From the NCBI GenBank assembly GCA_004346725.1, contig SMDE01000005.1, forward strand, positions 186,001-250,000: 64,000 bases of DNA. The letters run 5' to 3'. Under the pieces are notes generated by a model, which saw nothing but the letters and a program-made list of their open reading frames with translations, was not told the DNA's origin and searched no databases. Position 1 is the first letter of the stretch. Each line of letters starts with the position of its first letter. Position numbers and translations under genes: made by a program. Positions 53,514-62,700 of the stretch are shown here, in pieces. Source of the DNA: Phytobacter diazotrophicus. GTDB lineage: Bacteria > Pseudomonadota > Gammaproteobacteria > Enterobacterales > Enterobacteriaceae.

Positions 53514-54680
53514 ATGCGCACTCACGTGTTTCCTTTTACCACGCTTCTGGCGGGTTTTGTGGCCGTACTGGTCGGCTATGCCAGTTCTGCCGCTATTATC
53601 TGGCAGGCTGCTGCCGCAGCGGGGGCCAGCGCCACACAAATTGCCGGCTGGATGACGGCGCTCGGTTTAGGCATGGGTGTCAGCACCATCGCGCTGTCGC
53701 TGTGGTATCGCATGCCAATACTGACCGCCTGGTCCACGCCCGGTGCCGCATTGCTGGCGACGAGCTTGCAAGGATTGACGCTTGCCGAAGCCATCGGCGT
53801 GTTTATTTTTGCTAATGCGCTGATTGTGCTTTGCGGCGTGACCGGACTGTTCGCCCGGCTGATGAAAATTATTCCGCATACCCTCGCGGCAGCTATGCTC
53901 GCCGGGATCCTGTTGCGTTTCGGCTTGCAGGCGTTTCACAACGTTGAGGGCCATTTTGTGCTGTGCGGCAGTATGCTACTGGCCTGGCTGGTCTGTAAAG
54001 CCCTCGCCCCACGCTATGCCATTGTGGCGACACTGATTATTGGCGCACTGGTCGCCTGGCTTAGCGGCGATATTGTCACTGCGAAACTGGACGTTGCCTT
54101 TGTGGTACCGGAATTTACCCGTCCGGTCTTTAACTGGACCTCGTTTATCAGTATCGGCATACCCTTTTTTCTCGCCACGATGGCGTCACAAAATGCGCCA
54201 GGCTTCGCGACAATGCAGGCGGCGGGCTACCGTGCGGCTGTGTCGCCGCTGATCATTTTTACCGGAGGGCTGGCGCTGCTTTTCTCGCCGTTTGGGGTTT
54301 TCTCTATCTGCATCGCCGCCATTACGGCGGCAATTTGTCAGAGCCCGGATGCGCACCCCGACGCCGCACAGCGCTGGAAGGCTGCGGTGGCAGCGGGTGT
54401 ATTCTATCTGTTAGCGGGCGTATTTGGCGGCTCGATCACCGCATTGCTGGCAGCCTTACCGCTGAGCTGGATCCAGACGCTTGCAGGGCTTGCCTTACTC
54501 GGTACGATAGGCGGCAGCCTGTTCCAGGCGCTGTCCCAGGAAAAAGAGCGTGATGCCGCCATCGTGACGTTTCTGGTTACCGCCAGCGGCGTCACACTGC
54601 TGGGTGTGGGGTCAGCCTTCTGGGGGCTGGTTGCAGGGGGCGTCTGCTATGCCGCACTGTCACTGGCGCGCCGCGCGTAA
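53514..54680 (+). CDS. ydcO: BenE-family inner-membrane transporter YdcO
   Basis: A 388-residue protein with 11-12 predicted segments of the benzoate:proton symporter family; E. coli YdcO has 391. The family marks PILTAWSTPGAALLATS and IPFFLATMASQNAPGFATMQAAGYR are visible. Substrate is not established. ATG 53514 follows GAGGAAAG. Its last 21 bases overlap the end of the AraC gene on the other strand. Confidence 0.9.
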   Translation: MRTHVFPFTTLLAGFVAVLVGYASSAAIIWQAAAAAGASATQIAGWMTALGLGMGVSTIALSLWYRMPILTAWSTPGAALLATSLQGLTLAEAIGVFIFANALIVLCGVTGLFARLMKIIPHTLAAAMLAGILLRFGLQAFHNVEGHFVLCGSMLLAWLVCKALAPRYAIVATLIIGALVAWLSGDIVTAKLDVAFVVPEFTRPVFNWTSFISIGIPFFLATMASQNAPGFATMQAAGYRAAVSPLIIFTGGLALLFSPFGVFSICIAAITAAICQSPDAHPDAAQRWKAAVAAGVFYLLAGVFGGSITALLAALPLSWIQTLAGLALLGTIGGSLFQALSQEKERDAAIVTFLVTASGVTLLGVGSAFWGLVAGGVCYAALSLARRA

Positions 54681-55529
54681 TTGCGACGGCGTCATGCCAA
54701 AAACGGCGCGGAAGCGGTTACTGAAATGGCTGGCAGAACTGAAACCGCAGGCCATCGCGATTGTCGTCAGCGGCAGCCCGGTATTTAACAGTTGCGCTTT
54801 CGCCTGCACCATCCGGCGATGCATCACATACTGATGCGGCGCAACCCCCATCGACTGGCGGAACATCCGCGCGAAATGGTATTCACTTAACGCTGCCTGC
54901 GCCGCCAGATCGCTCAGCAACAGCGGCTGGGCGAGATTCGCCTCTATCCAGTCCAGCACCTGACGCAGTACCACCGGCGCAAGACCGCCTTTAACGGTGG
55001 GCAAACGCCACTGCACATTGCTGTAATGCTGGACAAGATGGGTGAGAAGCAGCGTAGAAGCCGTACTGAGCGTGAGCTGATTCGCCTGCTGATGCCAGTC
55101 GCTGCCAAGTAAGAACTGGCGGTAGAGCGCGGTAATGCGCTCATCCTGGGCGAAGGTTTTCTCATCAAGGGTAAACGACGCCGGACTGCGATCCCACACC
55201 TTCTCCCCAATCTCCCGCAGATGTTCGTCAGTGCAATAAAGATGCACAAACGACAAATCATCACGGATATCCCAACTGGATTCGCTCTCTTTTGGCATCA
55301 GGCAAAACCTGTCCGGCCCTCCGCCATTTTTCCAGCCCTGCGACGTTTTATGGTAGCTCTCGTAACCGTCGGCAATGTACAGGCTCAGGGTGTGGTGATC
55401 ACAATACTGGGTGATGTTATCGCGCTTATTAGACCATGCCGCCAGTTGAATACCAGAATGCAGCGCAACCGAGTCATGCAGAACGGCATTGTGATGTTGC
55501 AAATTTTCGAAGGCTTTATAAACAGTCAT
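54660..55529 (-). CDS. AraC-family transcriptional regulator
   Basis: A 289-residue regulator: an N-terminal sensor (about 1-180) and a double HTH AraC domain (RQVLDWIEANLAQPLLLSDLAAQAALSEYHFARMFRQSMGVAPHQYVMHRRMVQAKAQLLNTGLPLTTIAMACGFSSASHFSNRF). The ATG at 55527-55529 gives a natural start (MTVYKAFENLQHHNAV). It is divergent from an EamA transporter 171 bp away, so it may control that gene. The inducer is unknown. Confidence 0.87.
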   Translation of the reverse strand: MTVYKAFENLQHHNAVLHDSVALHSGIQLAAWSNKRDNITQYCDHHTLSLYIADGYESYHKTSQGWKNGGGPDRFCLMPKESESSWDIRDDLSFVHLYCTDEHLREIGEKVWDRSPASFTLDEKTFAQDERITALYRQFLLGSDWHQQANQLTLSTASTLLLTHLVQHYSNVQWRLPTVKGGLAPVVLRQVLDWIEANLAQPLLLSDLAAQAALSEYHFARMFRQSMGVAPHQYVMHRRMVQAKAQLLNTGLPLTTIAMACGFSSASHFSNRFRAVFGMTPSQLRAARQ

Positions 55530-55700
55530 GGACGCAATTAACAAAAATGTCACCAGAATCTCAGTCTATGAATTGCGCCTGCCCGATACCAGTGTTTCGC
55601 CAAAAAAACGCAAGAATTTGCAAGTGACCGGCGGGTTTATGCAAGCCGGAGAGACATTTTTTGGCAAGACTGGAAACCTGTTGGCGTAACGGGGATCGCA

Positions 55701-56597
55701 ATGAACATTTTTTTATATTGTCTGGTGGTGGTGATATGGGGCACGACATGGATTGCCATTTTTCTGCAACAGGGGCCGGTCGCGGCGCCGGTCTCTATTT
55801 TTTGGCGCTTTGCGCTCGCATCACTCACCATCATGGTGGTGTTGATTGCCCTGCGGCGGCTGCGCAAACTTGTCCTGCGGGATCATCTTTTTTGCATCCT
55901 GCAAGGATGCTGTGTGTTTGGCTTCAACTTCCTCTGTTTTTACAACGCCGCCGCGTGGATTAACACCGGGCTGGAGTCGGTCATTTTCTCAATGGCCGTC
56001 TTGTTTAATGCGGTTAACAGTTTCCTGTTCTTCGGTCAGAAGCCCCCTTCGCGCTTCTATCCCGCGGCTTTTCTTGGGCTGACGGGCATTGTGACGCTAT
56101 TCTGGGATGATTTGCTGGCCAGCGGTCTGAACAGCACGCTGTTACTGGGTATTGGGCTTTCGATGCTGGGTACATTTGGCTTTTCCCTTGGCAATATGAT
56201 CAGTATGCGCCACCAACGCAACGGGCTGGAAACCATGACCACCAACGCCTGGGCGATGCTCTACGGGACAATCATTATGGGCGCAATAGCCCTGTTTCGC
56301 GGCGATGATTTTACCCCTGAGTGGACTTTCAGCTATCTGGGTGCGCTGGTCTATCTCGCCCTCTTTGGATCGGTCATTGCCTTTGGCGCCTATTTCACCC
56401 TGGTTGGCCGTATCGGTGCCAGCAACGCAGCCTACAGTACTCTGCTATTTCCGCTGGTCGCGCTGAGTATTTCAACGGTCTATGAAGGTTATGTCTGGCA
56501 TATGAACGGGGTTGTCGGCCTGCTGCTGATTCTGACGGGAAATTTAGTGATGTTTTCGCGACCGGGAACGCTGTCGTTTATACGGAAGTTAGCCTGA
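55701..56597 (+). CDS. EamA/DMT-family transporter
   Basis: A 298-residue, ten-segment inner-membrane protein, EamA type, with two internal repeats (VVVIWGTTWIAIFLQQGPVAAPVSIFWRFALAS and, in the second, YLALFGSVIAFGAYFTLVGRIGASNAAYSTLLFPLVA). Such proteins usually export amino acids or drugs. The start has GGGGATC upstream. The neighbouring divergent AraC gene is the likely regulator. Substrate unknown. Confidence 0.87.
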   Translation: MNIFLYCLVVVIWGTTWIAIFLQQGPVAAPVSIFWRFALASLTIMVVLIALRRLRKLVLRDHLFCILQGCCVFGFNFLCFYNAAAWINTGLESVIFSMAVLFNAVNSFLFFGQKPPSRFYPAAFLGLTGIVTLFWDDLLASGLNSTLLLGIGLSMLGTFGFSLGNMISMRHQRNGLETMTTNAWAMLYGTIIMGAIALFRGDDFTPEWTFSYLGALVYLALFGSVIAFGAYFTLVGRIGASNAAYSTLLFPLVALSISTVYEGYVWHMNGVVGLLLILTGNLVMFSRPGTLSFIRKLA

Positions 56598-56604
56598 AAA
56601 AAAA

Positions 56605-56640
56605 GCGCCATCCTCTGGGATGGCGCGCCTGTTTTTATTT
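56605..56640. terminator. Bidirectional terminator between the EamA gene and ydcL
   Basis: GCGCCATCC (56605-56613), TCTG, GGATGGCGC (56618-56626) with A-rich sequence before and T5 and T6 after it. It ends the EamA gene and, on the other strand, ydcL. Confidence 0.85.
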
Positions 56641-57297
56641 TTTGGAAACATCAAACATGGTGGCATCGGTCGCCATGTTATCAATGACCTGTTTAAGCGT
56701 ATCTACCGTCATCGGCGCATTGGCATTGCTCAGACTTTTACCCTCGCCCTGACGCACCACTTTAATCACTGGCTTATTGGTCTGTGCATCAATCAATTCA
56801 CCTTCGAAATAGAGATGGGTGTCCATAGTCCGGTGACCTGTAGCGGCCTGCGTACCGGCAATCACCATCGCAACCGGGATCACTTCATAGAATTGCAGGC
56901 CTTGCTTGCTGCTGTCCACGCCGGTAATGGCGCCACGGAAAATCAGGCTATGCGCCCCCGGAGAGGTCACCAGCGGTTTACGCTGCGCGGCGGCAGCTTT
57001 CAATTTGGTGTTCGTGTAGGTCAACAGCCCGTCGAGCGTTTGCTGGCTCACCTGGCTGGTCGGTTTTGCTACCGGGTAATAGGTTACCGGATGGTAGACA
57101 ATACTGTCGTATTTACTCAGATCAAATGAAGGATCAACCCAACGCAATACGGGCTTACCGCTTGCGGACGTTGTTTGTTGTAAGTTGGAATAGTCTTTTA
57201 AGAAGCCGGAATATTGTTCAGGTTGAGTCACTTTTGATGCACAGCCTGATAACGCAAGCAGGCCGGCAAGCACGGCAACGTTAAATACAGTACGCAT
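56635..57297 (-). CDS. ydcL: Lipoprotein YdcL (DUF3313)
   Basis: A 220-residue lipoprotein: leader MRTVFNVAVLAGLLALSGCA with lipobox LSGC, Cys-19 lipidated. The mature domain (YSGFLKDYSNLQ onward) is DUF3313, matching E. coli YdcL (222 residues). Residue after the Cys is Ala, so it should go to the outer membrane by the Lol rule. The ATG at 57295-57297 follows AGGGACC. Function unknown. Confidence 0.9.
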   Translation of the reverse strand: MRTVFNVAVLAGLLALSGCASKVTQPEQYSGFLKDYSNLQQTTSASGKPVLRWVDPSFDLSKYDSIVYHPVTYYPVAKPTSQVSQQTLDGLLTYTNTKLKAAAAQRKPLVTSPGAHSLIFRGAITGVDSSKQGLQFYEVIPVAMVIAGTQAATGHRTMDTHLYFEGELIDAQTNKPVIKVVRQGEGKSLSNANAPMTVDTLKQVIDNMATDATMFDVSKK

Positions 57298-57420
57298 GGA
57301 AGGTCCCTTTGAGTTTATATATGCACTAAAAGTTATAGCAAACAATCGGCTACAGCGATGGCGGAAAAAAGCTGTCACGCTCAAATTTCAGAAAAATATA
57401 ATACTCACTGTTCTAATAAA

Positions 57421-57446
57421 GGACGCTTACGCCGGCGCAAGGCACC
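57421..57446 (-). terminator. Terminator of the DppA-like gene
   Basis: GGACGC and CGCCGG pair with CCGGCG and GCGTC in a nested stem (57421-57454 region) 5-10 bp after the stop of the minus-strand gene, followed on that strand by CTTTATT. Confidence 0.6.
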
Positions 57447-57457
57447 GGCGCGTCTGA

Positions 57458-59053
57458 TTATTTATTGATATCGACCTGGTAGAAAATATGTTTACCGAAC
57501 GGATCGACTTCATAGCCTTTCACGTTATTTCGTACCGGTTCAAAAATAGTGGAATGGGCAATCATCACCGCAGGCATTTGATCGTGCATCATCTGCTGGG
57601 CTTCTTTATACAGCGCCACGCGCTTGTCGTGATCGGTAATGGTTTTCGCTTCGGCGATGATTTTATCAAACGGCTGATAACACCATTTCGACGAGTTAGA
57701 ACCGCCATGGGCAGACTGGCAGGTAAATAGCGGGCCGAAGAAGTTATCCGGGTCGCCGGTCGCGGTTGTCCACCCCATCAGCGCCGCCTGATGCTCGCCC
57801 CCTTTCACCCGTTTTAAATATTCACCCCACTCATAGGTGACAATTTTCGCGTTGACCCCGACTTTCGCCCAGTCGGCCTGAATCATCTCGGCCATCCGTT
57901 TGGCATTCGGGTTGTAAGGCCGCTGAACCGGCATCGCCCACAAATCAATGGTGGTGCCCTCTGGCAACCCGGCCTCTTTCAATAAAGCTTTGGCTTTTTG
58001 CGGATCGTAAGCGTAATCCTGCAATTCGCTGTCCGCACTCCAGACGCCAGGGGGCAGAAGATTTTTCGCGGCGGTTCCTGTGCCCTGGAAAACCGCATTG
58101 ATAATGGCCGGTTTATTGATAGCCATCGCCAGCGCCTGGCGTACTTTTACGTTATCAAGCGGCGCTTTTTGCGTGTTAAAAGCAAGGAAACCGGTATTCA
58201 ACCCCGATTTGCTCATCAGCGTAATGTCTTTGTTCTCTTTCAGACGCGGCAAATCCGCCGGGTTCGGGAACGGCATCACCTGACATTCATTTTTCTCAAG
58301 CTTGGCGAGACGTACTGAGGCATCTGGCGTAATGCTGAACACCAGACGGTCGATCTTTGCTTTGCCCTGCCAGTATTCCGGGAAGGCGGTAAACAGAATG
58401 CGGGAATCTTTCTGGTACTGAGCCAGTTTGAACGGGCCGGTACCAATTGGCTCCATATCCACTTTTTCCGGCGTCCCGGCTTTTAGCATCGCATCGGCGT
58501 ATTCAGCAGATAAGATAGAGGCGAAATACCAGGCCAGGTCAGGCACAAAGGGCGCTTCGGGATGTGCCAGCGTAAAGCGCACGGTATTGTCGTCCACTTT
58601 ATCGATAGCGGTAATCAGCTTGCCAAATTCCAGACTTTCGAAATTGGAATAGTTGCCGTTAGAGACGTTATGGTAAGGATGCTGCGGGTCTTTTTGCCGC
58701 ATAAAAGAGAAAATGACGTCGTCGGCATTAAAATCGCGCGTCGGCGTAAAGTATTTATTGCTCTGAAATTTCACCCCTTTACGCAGATGGAAGGTATACA
58801 CCTTGCCGTCTTCGCTGACTTCCCAACTCTCGGCCAGCCCTGGCTGGAGTTCGGTCGTCCCGGCTTTAAAATCGACGAGCCGGTTATAAACCGGAACCGC
58901 GCTGGCGTCGACGCTGGTGCCTGAGGTATAGAGTTGCGGATTGAAATTCTCTGGCGATCCTTCTGAACAGTAGACCAGGGTTTTTGCCGCCACAGAGGAA
59001 CTCACTGCCAGGGCCAGCAAGGCCAGCGCAACTGTTGTCTGTTTTCTAGTCAT
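57458..59053 (-). CDS. DppA-type periplasmic dipeptide-binding protein (orphan, second copy)
   Basis: A 531-residue exported protein that looks very like E. coli DppA: mature start KTLVYCSEGSPENFNPQLYTSG, TFHLRKGVKFQSNKYFTPTRDFNADDVIFSFMRQKD, MPVQRPYNPNAKRMAEMIQADWAKVG, TATGDPDNFF with the peptide-binding aspartate, and C-terminal HSTIFEPVRNNVKGYEVDPFGKH. The signal peptide ends SSSVAA. No permease genes accompany it, so it probably uses the Dpp importer of the chromosome. The ATG at 59051-59053 has AGGAAAA before it. Divergent from a PepT-like peptidase. Confidence 0.9.
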   Translation of the reverse strand: MTRKQTTVALALLALAVSSSVAAKTLVYCSEGSPENFNPQLYTSGTSVDASAVPVYNRLVDFKAGTTELQPGLAESWEVSEDGKVYTFHLRKGVKFQSNKYFTPTRDFNADDVIFSFMRQKDPQHPYHNVSNGNYSNFESLEFGKLITAIDKVDDNTVRFTLAHPEAPFVPDLAWYFASILSAEYADAMLKAGTPEKVDMEPIGTGPFKLAQYQKDSRILFTAFPEYWQGKAKIDRLVFSITPDASVRLAKLEKNECQVMPFPNPADLPRLKENKDITLMSKSGLNTGFLAFNTQKAPLDNVKVRQALAMAINKPAIINAVFQGTGTAAKNLLPPGVWSADSELQDYAYDPQKAKALLKEAGLPEGTTIDLWAMPVQRPYNPNAKRMAEMIQADWAKVGVNAKIVTYEWGEYLKRVKGGEHQAALMGWTTATGDPDNFFGPLFTCQSAHGGSNSSKWCYQPFDKIIAEAKTITDHDKRVALYKEAQQMMHDQMPAVMIAHSTIFEPVRNNVKGYEVDPFGKHIFYQVDINK

Positions 59054-59170
59054 AGATTTTCCTGTCGTTTTCTTTCCATGAGCCAAATAGTGCTTGTTGT
59101 TTGCGCTTCCATAAATAACATTAAAGTAATATTGCAAGCACCTGATAAGTCAAATAAAGAAGGAATCACT

Positions 59171-60400
59171 ATGACATCGCCCCTCGCCAGTCAATTAACG
59201 CAACGCTTCTTTCGCTATCTTGCTATCACCAGCCAAAGTGACGCTGCCGCCACGACATTACCGACCACGCCCGGGCAATTAGACATGGCGCGCGCACTGG
59301 CGCAAGAGCTGCAAACGCTGGGCCTGGATGAGATTGTGCTGGATGAACACGCCACGGTCACTGCGGTGAAAAAAGGCACGGTGCCGGGCGCGCCGCGTAT
59401 TGGTTTTATCACCCATATCGACACCGTAGACGTGGGTTTGTCGCCGGATATTCATCCGCAAATTCTGCGTTTCAAGGGAGAAGATCTCTGTCTGAACGCC
59501 AGCAAAGATATCTGGCTGCGTGTGGAGGAACACCCGGAAATTAACGCCTACCTTGATGAAGAGATCATCTTTAGCGATGGCACCAGCGTACTGGGGGCAG
59601 ATAACAAAGCCGCTGTCACGGTTGTGATGACGTTGCTGGAAAACCTGACGGCAGAACAGCAACACGGGGATATTGTCGTGGCGTTTGTTCCGGATGAAGA
59701 AGTCGGCCTGCGTGGGGCGAAGGCACTGGATTTAAAACGCTTTGATGTCGATTTCGCCTGGACTATCGACTGCTGCGAAAAAGGCGAGATTGTTTTTGAA
59801 AACTTCAATGCCGCCTCGGCGTCTATCCATTTTACAGGCGTCACCGCGCATCCGATGTCGGCAAAAGGTGTGCTGGTTAACCCACTGCTGATGGCCATGG
59901 ATTACATCAGCCACTTTGACCGCCAGCAAACGCCGGAACATACCGAAGGCCGCGAAGGCTATGTGTGGTTCAATGGGATGGAAGCTGTTCAGGGGCACGC
60001 GCATCTCAGCGCCAGCATCCGTGACTTCGACAAAGCGAGCTTTGAGCGCAGGAAACAGCAGATTGCCGATGTCGCAAAAAAAATCGCCGCGCAGTACCCC
60101 ACCGCGAAAGTGGAGTACAGCATCAGCGATATTTACAGCAATATCAGTAACGCCATCGGCGAAGACAAACGCGCAATTGATTTACTGTTCGAGGCGATGA
60201 CCACGCTTGGCATCACTCCCAAACCCACCCCCATGCGCGGCGGCACAGACGGCGCGGCGCTGTCTGCAAAAGGGTTATTAACCCCGAATTTCTTTACCGG
60301 CGCGCACAATTTTCATTCGCAATTTGAATTTCTGCCGGTGAAATCGTTCGAGGCCTCATACCAGGTCGCGCTACAGTTATGCCTGCTGGCGGCGCGTTAA
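59171..60400 (+). CDS. Peptidase T-like tripeptide aminopeptidase (M20B)
   Basis: A 409-residue cytoplasmic di-zinc aminopeptidase of the PepT family. Ligand residues fall in order: H82 (FITHIDTVD), D144 (LGADNKA), E176/E177 (VPDEEVG), D200 ([10 protein letters not shown]) and the C-terminal histidine in [22 protein letters not shown] completes the active site. AAGGAATCACT precedes the ATG at 59171. E. coli pepT lies elsewhere on the chromosome, so this may be a paralogue, not pepT itself. With the adjacent dipeptide-binding protein it makes a peptide import/breakdown pair. Its end overlaps tehB by 4 bp. Confidence 0.9.
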   Translation: MTSPLASQLTQRFFRYLAITSQSDAAATTLPTTPGQLDMARALAQELQTLGLDEIVLDEHATVTAVKKGTVPGAPRIGFITHIDTVDVGLSPDIHPQILRFKGEDLCLNASKDIWLRVEEHPEINAYLDEEIIFSDGTSVLGADNKAAVTVVMTLLENLTAEQQHGDIVVAFVPDEEVGLRGAKALDLKRFDVDFAWTIDCCEKGEIVFENFNAASASIHFTGVTAHPMSAKGVLVNPLLMAMDYISHFDRQQTPEHTEGREGYVWFNGMEAVQGHAHLSASIRDFDKASFERRKQQIADVAKKIAAQYPTAKVEYSISDIYSNISNAIGEDKRAIDLLFEAMTTLGITPKPTPMRGGTDGAALSAKGLLTPNFFTGAHNFHSQFEFLPVKSFEASYQVALQLCLLAAR

Positions 60401-60990
60401 GCTTTACGCGCCAGTAAGGTCGCAAAGCGCAGTTTGATACGGTTGCCATTGGCGTCGGTGCGGTGCAACTCACCGACGTCTTCATTGTATTTTTCCAGTT
60501 CCCACCCTGCGTAGTAATCACGCAATTCATTCTCTTTAAAGGCAAACGGGAAACCAACGGTGCAGGGGAAATCGGCCGTGTCCATCGCCGCCACAATCAG
60601 GTTGTAACCTCCCGCTTTGGTGCAACGCTGCATATTGGCGATAAGCCCCGGAATGGTTTGCGGCTCAAGAAACATCATCACCACGGTCGAGAGAATAAAA
60701 TCGTATTCACCCTCAAAGCTGAGTGCGTTCAAATCCACAATCGCGGTTTGCAGCGTGTTGAGCCCTTCGGCCTGACGAATGGTGTCGATATTATTGATGC
60801 TCGCGGCGTTTTTATCCCATGCCGTCACATCAAACCCATTGGCCGCCAGATAGAGACTGTTACGCCCGTTGCCGCAGCCCAGGTCCAGTGTTTTACCCGG
60901 TTTCACAAACTGCATGGCATGCAGTACCTCTGAGTGGGTGCGGGTCAGTCCATATTTTTCAGTAAAATAGCTGTCGTCAAACGTGGTCAT
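60397..60990 (-). CDS. tehB: Tellurite methyltransferase TehB
   Basis: A 197-residue SAM-dependent methyltransferase, E. coli TehB length. Motif [27 protein letters not shown] (about 37-62) binds SAM. It contributes to tellurite resistance, methylating tellurite or selenium compounds. In E. coli it follows tehA in an operon; tehA is missing here and the neighbours are ydcK and the peptidase, so tehB stands alone, with its own promoter. Confidence 0.92.
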   Translation of the reverse strand: MTTFDDSYFTEKYGLTRTHSEVLHAMQFVKPGKTLDLGCGNGRNSLYLAANGFDVTAWDKNAASINNIDTIRQAEGLNTLQTAIVDLNALSFEGEYDFILSTVVMMFLEPQTIPGLIANMQRCTKAGGYNLIVAAMDTADFPCTVGFPFAFKENELRDYYAGWELEKYNEDVGELHRTDANGNRIKLRFATLLARKA

Positions 60991-61126
60991 GGTTGTTCCT
61001 TATTTTTCCCTATATAAGCGCAAACTTATAAGATGTATTTTAAATGCATTTTATGTTTTTCCATTCTGAATAGCCAGTATCGCAAAGTTTGCTACGTTTA
61101 TCGTGGGGAATTAATGGAAGCAAACA

Positions 61127-62107
61127 ATGACTAAATACCGACTCAGTGACGAGCGCCGTGCGTTCAGTTATCAGATTAACGGCGAAAAACAGAAGGTCTC
61201 GCTGCGCCAGATTATTGCGTTGCGTGATTTTGGTGATGTAACGGCCGGCACCGTTGGTGGCTGGGTGGAAGATGAAACCACCCTCTCACAAGAAGGAAAT
61301 TGCTGGATTTATGATGTGAACAGCATGGTGTTTGCCAACAGTCATGTGCGTGATGACGCCCGTCTGACGCAACCCTGTCTTGTTTGCCATGACGTTGAAA
61401 TTGGCGGTAACAGTTGGGTTGATGCGGCAGAGCTAAGTCATGGTGTCGTATTAAGTGACAACGTCACTGTGCAGACATCCACTGTGCGTGGTGCCTGCCA
61501 CCTGTTCGGTAACGCGCGTATTTTACACGGCTGTGAAATCATCGCCGCGCAGGGCCTTACGCCGGATAATCAACAAATACTGCAAATTTATGACCGCGCC
61601 ACGGTTACCCATTCGCGCGTGGTCCACCAGGCGCAAATTTATGGCGATGCCATCGTTAAGTTCGCGTTTATAGAACATCGCGCCGAGGTGTTTGATTTCG
61701 CCCTGCTGGAAGGCAATGAGCAAAATGATGTCTGGGTGTGCGACTGTGCCAAAGTTTACGGCAAAGCGCGCGTTGTGGCCGGAAGTGATGAAGATGCCAT
61801 TCCTACGTTGCGCTACAGTGCTCAGGTTGCGGAAAATGCCACCATCGAAGGCAACTGTGTGCTCAAACACCACGTGCTTGTCGGTGGCAATGCGCATTTA
61901 ATCGGCGGACCGATTTTGCTGGATGAAAAAGTTGTTATCCAGGGAAATGCGCGTATCAAAGGCAATGTGCTGATCGAGAATCATATTGAAATCACCGATG
62001 ACGCGGTGGTTGAGGCACCGGATGGCGAAAGTATTTTGCTGCGTGGTCAGAAGGTGATTAATGGCGCACAGTATATTACCCGCACGCCATTGGCCGGGCT
62101 GCTATGA
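61127..62107 (+). CDS. ydcK: Left-handed beta-helix protein YdcK
   Basis: A 326-residue protein, E. coli YdcK length. After an N-terminal [31 protein letters not shown] domain it consists of imperfect hexapeptide repeats (for example [25 protein letters not shown] and [21 protein letters not shown]), which form left-handed beta-helices as in acyltransferases. The function is unknown, and the catalytic histidine typical of LpxA-type enzymes is not obvious. Convergent with rimL; six-base overlap. Confidence 0.9.
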   Translation: MTKYRLSDERRAFSYQINGEKQKVSLRQIIALRDFGDVTAGTVGGWVEDETTLSQEGNCWIYDVNSMVFANSHVRDDARLTQPCLVCHDVEIGGNSWVDAAELSHGVVLSDNVTVQTSTVRGACHLFGNARILHGCEIIAAQGLTPDNQQILQIYDRATVTHSRVVHQAQIYGDAIVKFAFIEHRAEVFDFALLEGNEQNDVWVCDCAKVYGKARVVAGSDEDAIPTLRYSAQVAENATIEGNCVLKHHVLVGGNAHLIGGPILLDEKVVIQGNARIKGNVLIENHIEITDDAVVEAPDGESILLRGQKVINGAQYITRTPLAGLL

Positions 62108-62653
62108 TGAGCGATCGATAATCTGCCCGTAGATATTCTGGTCATGAAAGCTGCCGTTCAGGAACTCCGCCTGCCGCAGACACCCTTCGAGGATAAAGCC
62201 GTTACGCAACGCGACACGGTTGCTTGCCTCGTTCGCAACCCGGCATTTAATGACGAAACGGCGGACATCACCCCGACGAGCGTAAAATGCCATAAACGCC
62301 TGCAGGCAGGTGGAGACAATCCCCTTTCCCTCTTTGTCTTTATCGAGCCAGTAACCGATATAGCCGGTTTTGTTGGTCGGCTCGATGGAGTTAAAGGAGA
62401 GCACCCCCACCAGCACGTTATCTTCGAGGATCAGGAACATTTTGGCGTAGCCGCGCTGATGCAGAATAATATTGCTTTGCGCGGTTTGCCGGGTCTGGTC
62501 AACCGAGCGCACATACTGCGGCCAGTCCAGAAAATGCTGTAGCCATTCGCGGTTTTTAACGATCAGTTGGTGCAGATCGTGAACAAAACGCTCATCAATG
62601 GCATGCAGTGCCAGATGGTCGTTGACGACGATCAGGCTGTCGGTGGAATCCAT
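62102..62653 (-). CDS. rimL: Ribosomal L7/L12 serine N-acetyltransferase RimL
   Basis: A 183-residue GNAT of the RimJ/RimL type; E. coli RimL has 179. It shows [60 protein letters not shown] with the acetyl-CoA motif GKGIVS, and [24 protein letters not shown]. It acetylates the N-terminal serine of L12 to give L7. Gene order rimL next to ydcK matches E. coli. Confidence 0.92.
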   Translation of the reverse strand: MDSTDSLIVVNDHLALHAIDERFVHDLHQLIVKNREWLQHFLDWPQYVRSVDQTRQTAQSNIILHQRGYAKMFLILEDNVLVGVLSFNSIEPTNKTGYIGYWLDKDKEGKGIVSTCLQAFMAFYARRGDVRRFVIKCRVANEASNRVALRNGFILEGCLRQAEFLNGSFHDQNIYGQIIDRSS

Positions 62654-62671
62654 GACATCTCCTCGTATCAG

Positions 62672-62694
62672 AACCTCCCTCCCCGAGGGAGGTT
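62672..62694 (-). terminator. Hairpin between opgD and rimL
   Basis: AACCTCCCT (62672-62680), five-base loop, AGGGAGGTT (62686-62694): a perfect 9-bp stem 7 bp after the opgD stop on the minus strand. It may act as a terminator for opgD. In E. coli ydcH stands here; there is no room for it. Confidence 0.55.
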
Positions 62695-62700
62695 ACCGAT

